Assembly (NCBI GenBank): GCA_017307505.1
Contig: JAFKEE010000035.1
Location: forward strand, 103,285 to 167,284
Length of the DNA stretch: 64,000 bases
Origin: Acidobacteriota bacterium
Lineage (GTDB): Bacteria; Acidobacteriota; Terriglobia; Bryobacterales; Bryobacteraceae
Direction: 5' to 3'
Shown piece after piece: positions 19,112 through 28,197 of the stretch. Each line of letters begins with the position of its first letter. Positions within the stretch are counted from its first letter, which is position 1. The notes beneath the pieces were generated by a model, which searched no databases, was not told the DNA's origin, and saw nothing but the letters and a program-made list of their open reading frames with translations. A program made the translations under genes and the position numbers.

Positions 19112-19888
19112 TCAGGATTTGCGGACGAAACACTCCGCGCCGAGTGTGCCTGAGTGATTCGTAAATTTAATGGACACGTCGGCGATCCCATTTTCGTAAA
19201 GGTAGCACAGGATTTCATTCATGTTGTAATGATTCATCTGAATTTGGGTGTCGCCGGCCGGATGCTCGACGAGTTTTCGAATCCCATCCGGTGTGCGCTC
19301 AAAAAAACGGTATAAGGATCCGCTCACATTGTCGGCTTCATACTTCACGCTCTGAATTTCCGCGGCGAAGGTAAAGTGAAGATATCCGGCTCCGCCGCGC
19401 TTTAATAGACGCAGAAGGCCATTGAGGATTTGAACACCCCGGCGGGGCGGGATGTGCTGGAAGACGATGTAGCTTGTGATGAGATCAACACTGCCGGCGT
19501 AGCGCGCCACCGCTGCGAGATCGTCGGTGGACCGGACCAGCTCTATATTCCTGACATTTCGTCGATCGGCATTCTCGCGACAGAATTTGAGCATCGTGGG
19601 GGAAACGTCCAGGCCGATGCTTTTCTTGCTTCTGGCGGCGAGCGGCAGCAGAAGCCGCCCAAGGCCGCAGCCGAAATCGAGGCTCAAGTCGAAGGATTTC
19701 GGCGTACCAAACCGCTGGCTAAGCCCGTCAACGATGGAGGAGATACTCTCTTCGCCGCTGCGAAAGAACCGTTCGACGGCTTCGGGCCGGAGGTTCTTCC
19801 TGCGAAACTCCTCGGCGGAGAGGACGGACCAGTAGGGTTCACTTTTCGCGAATTCTTCCCAGTCCTGGTCCGTATTGTGGTCGGGCAT
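19112..19888 (-). CDS. class I SAM-dependent methyltransferase
   Basis: A 258-residue methyltransferase with the SAM-binding motif I 'SLDFGCGLGRLLLPLA' (around residues 69-84), the acidic loop 'IGLDVSP', and motif IV-like 'VDLITSYIVFQHIPP'. It is the first gene of the glycan cassette, 23 bases before the pyruvyltransferase-PhyH gene. In such neighbourhoods these enzymes commonly methylate sugar hydroxyls or carboxyls, so a role in decorating the same glycan is likely but not shown. The C-terminal half contains 'AGYLHFTFAAEIQ' and ends with a short basic tail. Confidence 0.85.
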   Translation of the reverse strand: MPDHNTDQDWEEFAKSEPYWSVLSAEEFRRKNLRPEAVERFFRSGEESISSIVDGLSQRFGTPKSFDLSLDFGCGLGRLLLPLAARSKKSIGLDVSPTMLKFCRENADRRNVRNIELVRSTDDLAAVARYAGSVDLITSYIVFQHIPPRRGVQILNGLLRLLKRGGAGYLHFTFAAEIQSVKYEADNVSGSLYRFFERTPDGIRKLVEHPAGDTQIQMNHYNMNEILCYLYENGIADVSIKFTNHSGTLGAECFVRKS

Positions 19889-19992
19889 TCGACAAGTTTA
19901 ACAGCCGTTCCATGCACCGTGGAGTTTTGAATGCGCGGCCCGGTGGTCCCGTATTTCGCATGCCGCACGACAAGCCCGAAGCTTCTGGGCGG

Positions 19993-20289
19993 CTACCCGC
20001 CCGCGATGGCGCCCAGAATGATCAGCGTTTCCCTGCCCTGGGCGATCGCTTCCGGCAGTGGTTTGTCGTGCGACTCGTGCGACCAGTCCTCTTCGCAGGC
20101 GAAGAAACGCAGGAAGTCGCGGCGTTTCAAGGTCACGTGATCCCGCATTGTGCCGGCGAGCATGGGGTAGCGGCGCTCCAGTTCGTCCAGCACGGCCCGG
20201 ATGGTCACCGGGCCGGCCAGATCGAGTTGCAGTTCGCCTTGAATGCCCGCCAGGTTCCGGAGATGGGCGGGCAATTCGACACGAATCAT
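19993..20289 (-). CDS. MoaD/ThiS-like ubiquitin-fold protein ending in Gly-Gly
   Basis: A 98-residue beta-grasp protein: first strand '[15 protein letters not shown]', helix '[16 protein letters not shown]', last strand '[12 protein letters not shown]'. The protein terminates exactly in Gly-Gly, the feature that MoaD and ThiS need for adenylation by an E1-like enzyme and thiocarboxylate formation. The ATG at 20289 overlaps the preceding stop as ATGA (four bases), which fixes the start and couples it to the propeller gene. No MoaB/ThiF/E1-like gene, no moa gene and no thi gene is in the window, so a partner must be elsewhere. The sulfur-carrier role is inferred from the fold and tail. Confidence 0.85.
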   Translation of the reverse strand: MIRVELPAHLRNLAGIQGELQLDLAGPVTIRAVLDELERRYPMLAGTMRDHVTLKRRDFLRFFACEEDWSHESHDKPLPEAIAQGRETLIILGAIAGG

Positions 20290-21401
20290 GGCAGGGTCTG
20301 GACCTCCACGGAAAGCACCGCAGGAAGGTCGCGGACGATGGGCGCCCAACTGTCGCCGGCATTGCTGGAGGCGTAGACCTGGCCCCCGGTGGTGCCGAAA
20401 TAGACGCCGCACTGGTCGAGCTTGTCAACGGCCATTGCATCCCGCAGTACGTTTACATAGCAGTCGCTTTGCGGCAGGCCCTTGGTGAGCGCCTCCCACT
20501 CGTTGCCGCCCGTGCGGCTGCGGTACACCTGCAACTTGCCATCAATGGGGAAGTGCTCGGAGTCGCTCTTGATGGGGACGACGTAGATCGTCTCCGGCTC
20601 GTGGGCGTGGACGTCGATGACAAAGCCGAAGTCCGTGGGCAGGTTTCCGCTGACTTCCTGCCACATGTCTCCGGCGTCGTCGCTGCGCATCACATCCCAA
20701 TGCTTCTGCATGAACAGCGTGTTGGGCCGCGATGGGTGCATGGCGATGCGATGGACACAGTGGCCCACTTCGGCCTTGGGGTCGGGGATGTATTGCGAGC
20801 GGAGACCCTGATTGATTGGCTTCCAGGTGACGCCGCCATCGTCAGTGCGGAACGCGCCCGCGGCCGAGATGGCGATGTACATGCGGCCCGGATCGCTCTT
20901 GTCGAGAACGATGGTGTGCAGGCACATGCCGCCCGCGCCGGGCTGCCACTTGGGTCCGGTGCCGTGGCCGCGCAGGCCGGAAAGCTCGGCCCACGATTTG
21001 CCGCCATCGGTCGATTTAAACAAGGCAGCATCTTCCACACCGGCAAAAACGGTATCCGCCTCGGTGAGCGACGGTTCCAGGTGCCAGACCCGCTTGAACT
21101 CCCAGGGGTGCGGAGTGCCGTCGTACCACTGGTGCGTGCCAGGCACGCCTTCATAGACAAACTTGTTGTCCATGGGGGCCCAGGTCTTGCCGCCGTCATC
21201 CGAGCGTTGAATCAGCTGGCCGAACCAGCCGCTGGACTGCGAGGCATAGATCCGGTTGGGATCGACGGGCGATCCCTTGACGTGATAGATCTCCCAACCC
21301 GCGAAGTGCGGGCCGCTGACATCCCATTTCTCGCGCTTCGCATCCGATTCCAGAACAAAGGCACCTTTGCGAGTGCCAACCAATACCCGTACGCTGCTCA
21401 T
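20286..21401 (-). CDS. BNR/Asp-box repeat beta-propeller protein (sialidase/VPS10-like)
   Basis: A 371-residue propeller with six Asp-box repeats of the S-x-D-x-G-x-x-W form: 'SDDGGKTW', 'STDGGKSW', 'TDDGGVTW', 'SDDAGDMW', 'SRTGGNEW' and 'SSNAGDSW'. Such proteins are often named exo-alpha-sialidases, but the sialidase arginine triad and FRIP motif are not evident, so the enzymatic name should not be used. There is no signal peptide, so it is likely cytoplasmic. The start at 21401 has an AAAGGAG site seven bases upstream. It is translationally coupled to the MoaD-like gene. Confidence 0.85.
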   Translation of the reverse strand: MSSVRVLVGTRKGAFVLESDAKREKWDVSGPHFAGWEIYHVKGSPVDPNRIYASQSSGWFGQLIQRSDDGGKTWAPMDNKFVYEGVPGTHQWYDGTPHPWEFKRVWHLEPSLTEADTVFAGVEDAALFKSTDGGKSWAELSGLRGHGTGPKWQPGAGGMCLHTIVLDKSDPGRMYIAISAAGAFRTDDGGVTWKPINQGLRSQYIPDPKAEVGHCVHRIAMHPSRPNTLFMQKHWDVMRSDDAGDMWQEVSGNLPTDFGFVIDVHAHEPETIYVVPIKSDSEHFPIDGKLQVYRSRTGGNEWEALTKGLPQSDCYVNVLRDAMAVDKLDQCGVYFGTTGGQVYASSNAGDSWAPIVRDLPAVLSVEVQTLP

Positions 21402-21477
21402 CCCTCAGCTCCTTTCGAACTTGATCCCAAACGGGGGAATCGCGCCGGCAAGCCCCAGGCAAGCGCAGCGCGGCCGG

Positions 21478-21837
21478 TTATTCGTGCTCCGGCAATCCCT
21501 GGAGTTCCACGACGGGCCTGACTTCGACGGTCCCCTTTTTGGCGCCGGGAATCCGGCTGGCGATGTCGATGGCCTCGTCCTGATCCTTGGCTTCCACCAT
21601 GAAGTAGCCGCCCAGTTGTTCTCTCGTTTCGGCAAACGGGCCGTCGGTCACCAGCCGTTTTCCGTCGCGAACGCGGACACTTACAGCGGTGGAAACCGGC
21701 TGCAGTGGAGAGGCGCTCACATACTTTCCGTTGGTGCTGAGCTGGTGGGCGAGGTTGGATGACTCGCCGTAGCACTCTACACGCTCCGGTTCGGTGTAAA
21801 CGTGTTCCTCCGCATAAATCAGCAACATGTACTTCAT
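21478..21837 (-). CDS. YCII/DGPF-domain protein
   Basis: A 119-residue ferredoxin-like-fold protein with the signature 'VTDGPFAETREQLGGYFMVE', characteristic of the YCII-related DGPF family, which in many bacteria is encoded beside ECF sigma factors. Here no sigma factor is adjacent; instead it lies 76 bases before the propeller/MoaD-like pair on the same strand. A function is not established for most members. The start 'MKYMLLIYAEE' is the standard N terminus of the family. Confidence 0.85.
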   Translation of the reverse strand: MKYMLLIYAEEHVYTEPERVECYGESSNLAHQLSTNGKYVSASPLQPVSTAVSVRVRDGKRLVTDGPFAETREQLGGYFMVEAKDQDEAIDIASRIPGAKKGTVEVRPVVELQGLPEHE

Positions 21838-22400
21838 CCCAGGGTCTCCTTATGGTCGTCGAACGCGAATGACGGAAATCGACACCGCATCCGGAAAATA
21901 TTTGGGGTGTGACTCTGTTGTATCGCCATTTCTTCGCCCCTGCAACAGGGAAGCAAGGCGAATGGCTGTCAGATATGTAAATTCCCGGCGTAGTCCGCCT
22001 CTGAGGCCAACTCCGACCAGACTACCCCATCCCGATCTCCAAGTCAGCCGTCGGGGGAAGTGTTGGACGTCCCACACAAGCAAAGGGCGGACGCCCGCGA
22101 CGCCATCAGGCGGGCAGGAAGGGCGCCTTCCCATTCAAAAAACGGGGATTAGCTTCCGCCGCGAGACCGGCTGACCGGCCAGGAATCACGCAAATAGAGA
22201 GCGAAGACCTCCGCCCGGCAGAATCATATGTCGGGCGCCATACAGTCTTTCAGACCTCAAACTCTAAAGTCCTCCACTCAAATAAGCGATGTACCCCTAG
22301 GGCCGATTTCGAGCCGCGACCGGTGGAGGCACCGGCGTGCCGGGCGGCGCCCCGGACGGAATGCGAGCGGCAGGACGCCGGTTGGGTGGAGGAGATAAGA
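21838..22400. other. intergenic between divergent genes, no gene seen
   Basis: About 560 bases separate the DGPF gene from the chemoreceptor gene. Several GC-rich inverted repeats are visible around 22320-22370. A possible flagellar-type promoter lies at 22265-22292 (separate entry). No coding frame here is convincing. Confidence 0.5.
22265..22292 (+). promoter_or_regulatory. possible sigma-28-like promoter of the chemoreceptor gene
   Basis: TAAAGTCC is followed, 12 bases later, by AGCGATGT. The flagellar sigma-28 consensus is TAAAGTTT-N11-GCCGATAA, so the -35 matches six of eight and the -10 keeps only the CGAT core. The site lies about 110 bases before the ATG of a methyl-accepting protein, a class often controlled by this sigma factor. 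The match could be chance. Confidence 0.3.
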
Positions 22401-23804
22401 ATGACTGAGAGCGAGACGGGATTCGGGTCGATGCAAAGGCAGAGCCTGTGGACCAGGTTTGAGCAGGACAGCCGCCACCTTCGCGAAGCCGTCGCAGCCG
22501 GAGAGATTCAAGCACGGCTTCAGCCCTCCCAATACGAAGGCGAGGCCGCCGCGGCGTGCAAGCTGATCAACGAGACTCTGGACGTCCTGGTGGGGACATT
22601 CACCAAAGCCATGCAGTCCGTAGAGCAGATGAGCATCGGGCAGATTCCTCCGCCCCTCTCCGATGGCTTTCCGGGAGGATTCGCCTACTCCAAGGATGTC
22701 TGCAACGGGTTCATCGATGTGATCAACCGTCGCAATACCCAGATCGCGCGCCTGACCGAGGCGGCTTCGCGGGGCGATCTGCGCGTGCGCACCGATCTGG
22801 AGCAGTTCACCGGCGCCAATCGCAAGATCTTCGAACGGTTCAATGGCATGTTCGACGCCTGGCTGAAGCCGGTGGCGGAGATTGAGCAGGTGCTCAACGC
22901 CCTGTCGCGCATGGACCTGACGGCCCGGGTGAAAGGCGAGTATGACGGGGAGTACGGCCGTATCGCAAAAGCGCTGAACACGGTTTGCAGCACGCTGGCT
23001 CAGGAAGTAAACAACATCGCCGAACATACGCACGTCCTGGCCGCGGCCAGCGAGGAACTGGGTGCGATCACGCACGAGATGGCCCGGACGGCGGAAGAAG
23101 CAAACCGGCGCGCGCACACCGCGGCGGCGTCGAGCGAAAAGGTATCGTCCAACCTCACCACGGCCGCGGGCGGCTCGCGCGAGATGCTGTCTTCCATCCG
23201 GGAAATCGCGCGCAACGCGAGCAAGGCGGCCACCGTGGTCCGCACCGCTGTCGATGTCACGGATTCAACCAGCCAGAAGATGAACAACCTGGGGCAGAGC
23301 TCCGAGCAGATCGGCAAGGTGATCAAGGTGATCACCGGCATCGCCCAGCAGACCAACCTGCTGGCGCTAAATGCCACCATCGAAGCCGCCCGAGCCGGGG
23401 AAGCGGGCAAGGGGTTCGCGGTGGTTGCCAACGAGGTGAAGGAACTGGCGAAGGGCACGGCCAAAGCCACTGAGGAAGTGAGCGGCCGCGTCGAAGCGAT
23501 TCAACGCGACACGAAGGAGAGTGTCCGGGCGATCGGCGAGATTGCGTCCGTTACCAGCCAGATCAACGACATCTCGCACCTCATCGCCTCCGCGGTGGAG
23601 GAGCAGACGGCCACGACAAACCAGATGGGCCGTCACGTCACAGAGGCGGCGGAAGCGGCCGCCGCTATCGCCTCCGAGATGAGCCGGCTGGCCGATGCCG
23701 TCCAGCAGACCAGCGCCGGCGCCGCGCAGACCGACACGGCGATCGCGGACCTGAACCGGACCGCGGGCCGGCTACAGAAGTTCGTCGATATGTTTCAGAT
23801 CTGA
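22401..23804 (+). CDS. soluble methyl-accepting chemotaxis protein
   Basis: A 467-residue chemoreceptor with no transmembrane segment, so it is cytoplasmic. The first ~200 residues are helical and resemble HAMP-like and sensor segments ('[20 protein letters not shown]'). The rest is a coiled coil with the invariant signalling tip beginning about residue 314: '[20 protein letters not shown]' followed by '[17 protein letters not shown]'. The ATG at 22401 follows a GGAGGAGATAAGA ribosome site. The frame extends upstream, but those residues are not conserved-looking. The OFA transporter gene starts 20 bases downstream, suggesting co-transcription of a sensor with a carboxylate transporter. Confidence 0.92.
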   Translation: MTESETGFGSMQRQSLWTRFEQDSRHLREAVAAGEIQARLQPSQYEGEAAAACKLINETLDVLVGTFTKAMQSVEQMSIGQIPPPLSDGFPGGFAYSKDVCNGFIDVINRRNTQIARLTEAASRGDLRVRTDLEQFTGANRKIFERFNGMFDAWLKPVAEIEQVLNALSRMDLTARVKGEYDGEYGRIAKALNTVCSTLAQEVNNIAEHTHVLAAASEELGAITHEMARTAEEANRRAHTAAASSEKVSSNLTTAAGGSREMLSSIREIARNASKAATVVRTAVDVTDSTSQKMNNLGQSSEQIGKVIKVITGIAQQTNLLALNATIEAARAGEAGKGFAVVANEVKELAKGTAKATEEVSGRVEAIQRDTKESVRAIGEIASVTSQINDISHLIASAVEEQTATTNQMGRHVTEAAEAAAAIASEMSRLADAVQQTSAGAAQTDTAIADLNRTAGRLQKFVDMFQI

Positions 23805-23824
23805 GTTTCCCCGAAGGAATCCGC

Positions 23825-25090
23825 ATGAAGTACACGACTGGTCCGTCTGAGTTGCCCAATCGCTGGCTGATCGCCGCGGCGGGCGTTGCGATGCAGATTG
23901 CTTTGGGTGCGGTGTATGCCTGGAGCGTCTTCCGCACACCGCTGGTGAAAGCATTTCATTGGAGCATCATTGAGGTGAGCCTCACGTTCACCATCACCAT
24001 CTTTACCCTGGGCTGCTCCGCCTTTGTGGGCGGTTTGTGGATGCGCGCCAAGGGTCCCCGGATTGTCGGCCTCACAGGCGGACTGCTGTACGGCCTGGGC
24101 GTCACCCTGGCTTGTCTGTCCAATCATGGGCTGTGGGTGCTCTACCTGAGCTACGGGCTGCTGGGCGGGGCCGGTATCGGCCTGGGCTACATCGTTCCCG
24201 TGGCGACTCTCGTGAAGTGGTTCCCAGACCGGCGGGGGTTCATCACCGGCGTCGCCGTGGCCGGCTTTGGTGCTGGTGCGCTGGTGACAGCGCCGGTCGC
24301 GACCAGATTGATCGCGTCGATTGGCGTGTTGTCGACCTTCGCCGTGCTCGGGGTCGTTTCGTTCCTGATGGTGGCGGGCTCGGCGTTACTGATGCGGGAT
24401 CCTCCGGCCGGTTACCGGCCTGAAGGCTGGGAACCCGTGCGATCCGGCGCTGCCGGTGGCACCTGCGATTTCACGCTGCGGCAGGCCTTGGGTTCATGGC
24501 AATGGTATGCACTGTGGGGCATGCTGTTTCTAAACGTCTCGGCCGGAATTTCCATCATTTCGCAGGCCTCACCGATGGCGCAGGAGATCAGCGGCGTGGA
24601 TGCGGCTGTGGCGGCGACGATGGTGGGGATCATCTCCATCGCCAACGGCGCAGGCCGGTTCCTGTGGGCGTGGCTCTCCGATGCACTGGGCCGGCGCTGG
24701 GTCTTTCTCGCCATGTTTGTGCTGCAGGCCGCCTTGTTCTTTGTGTTGCCGCAAGTGTCGGAGTTCAGCCTGTTCACGACGCTCTGCGTGGTGATCCTGC
24801 TTTGCTACGGCGGCGGCTTCGGCACCATGCCCGCGTTCTGCGCGGATTACTTCGGCGCCAAGGACGTGGGTTCCATCTATGGGCTGATGCTCACGGCCTG
24901 GGGTTTCGGCAGTGCGCTGGGTCCGGTGCTGATTGCTCGTGTCCGGCAGACGACCGGTCACTACGACCAGGCGCTTTACGTCCTGGCGGGCATTCTGGCT
25001 GCCAGCGCGATTCTCCCTTTGATCGTCCGGCCACCGGCACTGAAGCCCTTGCAGGACACGGGCGAGCACACCGCTCGCCGCGCAGCCTGA
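23825..25090 (+). CDS. MFS transporter, OFA (oxalate/formate antiporter-like) family
   Basis: A 421-residue major facilitator protein with about twelve membrane spans. The N-terminal 'MQIALGAVYAWSVFRTPL' is the OFA family hallmark. It is followed by 'GGAGIGLGYIVPVATLVKWF' and 'DRRGFITGVAVAGFGAGALV', matching the loop 2-3 signature of this group. In the second half come 'NGAGRFLWAWLSDALGRRW' and 'YGGGFGTMPAFCADYFG'. Family members exchange small carboxylates, but many uncharacterised ones have unknown substrates. It is placed 20 bases after the chemoreceptor gene. Confidence 0.9.
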   Translation: MKYTTGPSELPNRWLIAAAGVAMQIALGAVYAWSVFRTPLVKAFHWSIIEVSLTFTITIFTLGCSAFVGGLWMRAKGPRIVGLTGGLLYGLGVTLACLSNHGLWVLYLSYGLLGGAGIGLGYIVPVATLVKWFPDRRGFITGVAVAGFGAGALVTAPVATRLIASIGVLSTFAVLGVVSFLMVAGSALLMRDPPAGYRPEGWEPVRSGAAGGTCDFTLRQALGSWQWYALWGMLFLNVSAGISIISQASPMAQEISGVDAAVAATMVGIISIANGAGRFLWAWLSDALGRRWVFLAMFVLQAALFFVLPQVSEFSLFTTLCVVILLCYGGGFGTMPAFCADYFGAKDVGSIYGLMLTAWGFGSALGPVLIARVRQTTGHYDQALYVLAGILAASAILPLIVRPPALKPLQDTGEHTARRAA

Positions 25091-25115
25091 GTCTCTCTCC
25101 TGTCTGTTCACCGCG

Positions 25116-25150
25116 GCGTCAATGTAACTTTCTCCGGGATGCATTGACGC
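25116..25150. promoter_or_regulatory. inverted repeat upstream of the PadR gene, likely operator overlapping -35
   Basis: Perfect 9-base arms GCGTCAATG (25116-25124) and CATTGACGC (25142-25150) are separated by 17 bases. The right arm contains TTGACG (25144-25149), a good -35 hexamer. No clear -10 was found 17 bases downstream (TTAGCC region). The dyad is 50 bases before the PadR TTG start, so autoregulation by PadR is plausible. As RNA it could also form a stem after the transporter gene, but no T-run follows. Confidence 0.45.
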
Positions 25151-25199
25151 TGCCGGGCCTCTCCGCTTAGCCTGTTGTCAGTTACTAAGGGGAGAGCCA

Positions 25200-25529
25200 T
25201 TGAGCAAACCTACCGACCTGGTCCAGGGCACCCTGGACATGCTGATCCTGAAGGTCATCGCGCTGGAGCCGATGCACGGCTGGGCCATCGCGCAACGCAT
25301 CCGGCAGATGTCGGGTGAAGTTTTGCAGGTCGGCCAGGGCGCCCTGTATCCGGCGCTCCACAAGCTGGAGCAGAGCGCCTGGATCACGTCCGAGTGGGCG
25401 GTCAGCGACAACGGCCGGCGAGCGAAATACTACACCCTGACCGAAGCGGGCCGAGAGGTTCTGGCGCACGAAACGGCGCAATGGGAGCGGCTGGCTGCCG
25501 CCATTTCCCTGATCGTGCGGACGGCCTGA
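25200..25529 (+). CDS. PadR-family transcriptional regulator (acidobacterial ADOP-linked type)
   Basis: A 109-residue PadR regulator: 'DLVQGTLDMLILKVIALEPM' at the N terminus, then 'HGWAIAQRIRQMSGEVLQVG', 'GALYPALHKLEQ' and 'NGRRAKYYTLTEAGREVL'. These are the winged-helix and wing segments of the TIGR03433-type PadR found with ADOP permeases. The TTG start at 25200 has a strong AAGGGGAG ribosome site five bases upstream and no better ATG. The ADOP permease begins 15 bases downstream, in the normal PadR-ADOP arrangement of this phylum. Confidence 0.92.
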   Translation: MSKPTDLVQGTLDMLILKVIALEPMHGWAIAQRIRQMSGEVLQVGQGALYPALHKLEQSAWITSEWAVSDNGRRAKYYTLTEAGREVLAHETAQWERLAAAISLIVRTA

Positions 25530-25544
25530 CGAAGGAGATCTCCT

Positions 25545-28190
25545 ATGCGCTGGCCCAAAATTCTGCGCCTCCGGCTACGATCGCTGACCTCACGGAGACA
25601 AGTGGAAGACGAGTTGGACGAAGAGCTCCGCTACCACTTCGACCGCGAGATGGACGAGAACCTGGCCGCCGGAATGAGCCGGGATGAGGCGCGCTGGGCC
25701 GCGTTGCGCTCGGTGGGCGGACTGGAACAACGGAAAGAGGAGTGCCGCGACATGCGAGGCTTGAACCTGATCGACAACAGCCTGCAGGATATCCGCTTCG
25801 CCTTGAGGCAACTGCGAAAGAACCTGGGCTTCACGCTCACGGCGATTCTATTGCTCGCCCTGGGCATGGGCGCCAGCGTGGCGATCTTTGCCTTCGTCGA
25901 CGCAACCTTGATCAAACCGCTTCCGTATAAGGACCCGGCACAACTGGTTGGCGTCTTCGAAACAGTGCCTCTGTTCCCGCGCTCCAACCTCTCTTATCCG
26001 GACTACCTGGACTGGAAAAAGATGAACAAAGTGTTCCAGTCCCTGGATGCGTACGATCAGCGCGGCTTCATCCTGACTACCGCGGCGGGAGCGGAACCCG
26101 TACGGGCGGCTCGCGTCACCGACGGCTTCTTCCGTACCCTGGGCGTCTCGCCAGTGCTGGGTCGCGATTTTTTCTCGGGCGAGGATCTGCCCAGCGCGCA
26201 CCGGGCCGTGTTACTGAGCTACGGAGCCTGGCAGAAGCGGTTCAGCGGCAAGCCGGAAGTAGTGGGCCAGGTGGTTACCTTGGATGGCGAGCCCAGCACG
26301 ATCATCGGGGTCCTGCCGCGCGAGTTCCACTTTGCGCCTGCGGAACCGGCGGAATTCTGGTCTGCTCTGCATCCCGGGGGCGGCTGTGATCTCCGGCGGA
26401 GCTGTCATTCCCTCTACGGTGTGGCGCGCCTGAAAGAGGGCGTGAGCATTCAGACCGCGCTGGCCGACGTAAAGGTGATCGCGAAGCAACTGGAGACCCA
26501 GTATCCCGACTCGAATCGTGATCAGGGTGCCACGGTGGCCAGTCTCGCGGAGGTGATCACCGGCGACATCCGGCCCATCCTGCTGGTCCTGCTGGGCGGC
26601 TCGGGTCTGTTGCTTCTGATCGCGGGCGTCAATGCGGCGAATCTGCTGCTGGTGCGCGCCGAGAGCCGCCGCCGCGAAATGGCGGTGCGTAGCGCCCTGG
26701 GCGCTTCGAAGGGCAGGCTGGTCAGGCAATTTGTCACGGAGGGTCTGGTGCTGGTGGCGGCAGGAAGCGCGTTGGGTCTGGCCATTTCGTGGTGGACGAT
26801 GCAGCTTCTCACCAGGCTGGTACCCGAGAACCTCCTGTTGAGAATGCCGTTCCTGATCGGGCTCAGTCTGAATCCGCGGGTTCTGGCCTTTGCGGGTGAG
26901 ATCGCCGCAATGGCTTTGATCCTCTTCACGGTGACGCCCGCGTTCCACCTGTCCTTTGGGCAGACAAGGGAAGGTCTTGCCGACGGTAGCCGAGGTTCGG
27001 CGGGGACCTCCTGGCGGCGGCTGGGCTCGAAACTCGTGGTGCTGGAGTTGGCCACAGCCGTGGTGCTGCTGGTGGGGGCGGGCCTTCTGGGCAAGAGCCT
27101 CTACAGCCTGCTGCGCGTGGATATTGGCTTCCGGCCGGATCAACTGGTCACCTTGCAATTGGCGGCGCCCAAGGCGGCTTACGAAAAAGATGAGCAGGCG
27201 ATCGTCCTGCAACGGGAACTGGTGCGGCGCATCGAAGCCATACCAGGCGTGACCTCGGTGGGCGTGACCACCAGCCTGCCGGTGAGCGGCAATGGCAATA
27301 CGACCTGGTTCCGCGTGATCGGGCGGCCATGGCATGGGGAGCACAATGAAGTTCCGGAACGCGATGTCAGTGCCGGTTATTTCACCGCCCTGGGCGCTAA
27401 ACTCATCCGCGGGCGATTCTTCACCGAGGCCGAGGATGGGTCGAAGCCGAGTGTCGCCATCATCAACCAGGCGATGGCGAGAAAGTACTTCCCGAACGAG
27501 GATCCCCTCGGGCAGCATCTCACTTACCTTTCCGACCCGCCCAAGCCGATCGAGATCGTGGGCATCGTGGACGATATTAAGGAGGGCCCGTTGGAGGTCG
27601 CGACCGTTCCGGCCCTCTATATCCCCTTCAACCAAAGCGCCAGCCGCTTCTTCGGGCTGGTCGTCCGGACCGCCCAGGCGGAACAGCAACTGCTGCCGGC
27701 TGTGACGAGTGCGATCCGTGAGTTCGACCCGGGCATTGTGACCGCTCAGGGGGCAACGATGACGACGCGGATCAACAACTCGCCCTCGGCGTACATGCAC
27801 CGCTCGTCGGCCTGGTTGGTCGGCGGTTTTGCACTGCTGGCCCTGCTGCTCGGGGTGGTGGGGCTGTATGGCGTCGTGGCCTATTCAGTCAGCCAAAGAA
27901 CGCGCGAGATCGGCCTGCGCATGGCGTTAGGCGCTCAGCCGGGATCCGTCTACCAACTCATCCTGAAGGAAGCGGGCTCGCTGACCGCCTTTGGCGTGGT
28001 CATTGGGCTGGTCTGTTCCACAGGCGCGGCAACGCTGATTCGCGGGCTGTTGTTCGGCGTGAAGACGTGGGACGTACAGACTCTCGCGGGTGTGGCTGTG
28101 GTGCTGGGCGTGGCTTCGATGCTGGCCAGTTTCATTCCCGCGCGGCGGGCAGCGTCGGTGAATCCGGTGGAGGCTCTGCGGGCTGAGTGA
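25545..28190 (+). CDS. ADOP-type ABC transporter permease (MacB/FtsX fold), 881 aa
   Basis: An acidobacterial duplicated orphan permease. The N-terminal soluble piece 'EDELDEELRYHFDREMDE' (about 20-75) is the ADOP hallmark. It is followed by 'QDIRFALRQLRKNLGFTLTA', the first membrane span, a large MacB-type periplasmic domain, and FtsX-type spans around 'LLIAGVNAANLLLVRAESRR' and near the C terminus ('PARRAASVNPVEALRAE'). The protein duplicates the permease core, so one chain does the work of two. No ATPase gene is adjacent, consistent with the 'orphan' name. Likely regulated by the upstream PadR. Confidence 0.92.
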   Translation: MRWPKILRLRLRSLTSRRQVEDELDEELRYHFDREMDENLAAGMSRDEARWAALRSVGGLEQRKEECRDMRGLNLIDNSLQDIRFALRQLRKNLGFTLTAILLLALGMGASVAIFAFVDATLIKPLPYKDPAQLVGVFETVPLFPRSNLSYPDYLDWKKMNKVFQSLDAYDQRGFILTTAAGAEPVRAARVTDGFFRTLGVSPVLGRDFFSGEDLPSAHRAVLLSYGAWQKRFSGKPEVVGQVVTLDGEPSTIIGVLPREFHFAPAEPAEFWSALHPGGGCDLRRSCHSLYGVARLKEGVSIQTALADVKVIAKQLETQYPDSNRDQGATVASLAEVITGDIRPILLVLLGGSGLLLLIAGVNAANLLLVRAESRRREMAVRSALGASKGRLVRQFVTEGLVLVAAGSALGLAISWWTMQLLTRLVPENLLLRMPFLIGLSLNPRVLAFAGEIAAMALILFTVTPAFHLSFGQTREGLADGSRGSAGTSWRRLGSKLVVLELATAVVLLVGAGLLGKSLYSLLRVDIGFRPDQLVTLQLAAPKAAYEKDEQAIVLQRELVRRIEAIPGVTSVGVTTSLPVSGNGNTTWFRVIGRPWHGEHNEVPERDVSAGYFTALGAKLIRGRFFTEAEDGSKPSVAIINQAMARKYFPNEDPLGQHLTYLSDPPKPIEIVGIVDDIKEGPLEVATVPALYIPFNQSASRFFGLVVRTAQAEQQLLPAVTSAIREFDPGIVTAQGATMTTRINNSPSAYMHRSSAWLVGGFALLALLLGVVGLYGVVAYSVSQRTREIGLRMALGAQPGSVYQLILKEAGSLTAFGVVIGLVCSTGAATLIRGLLFGVKTWDVQTLAGVAVVLGVASMLASFIPARRAASVNPVEALRAE

Positions 28191-28197
28191 TCCCTGA

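Noticed and set aside
20286..21401. Naming the Asp-box propeller a sialidase
   Set aside because: Catalytic arginines, FRIP motif and signal peptide were not seen; only the Asp boxes support it.
20058..21521. 487-codon frame antisense to the Asp-box propeller
   Set aside because: The repeated S-x-D-G-x-x-W pattern shows the minus strand is coding.
26211..27800. 529-codon frame antisense to the ADOP permease
   Set aside because: Shadow; ADOP features are unambiguous on the plus strand.
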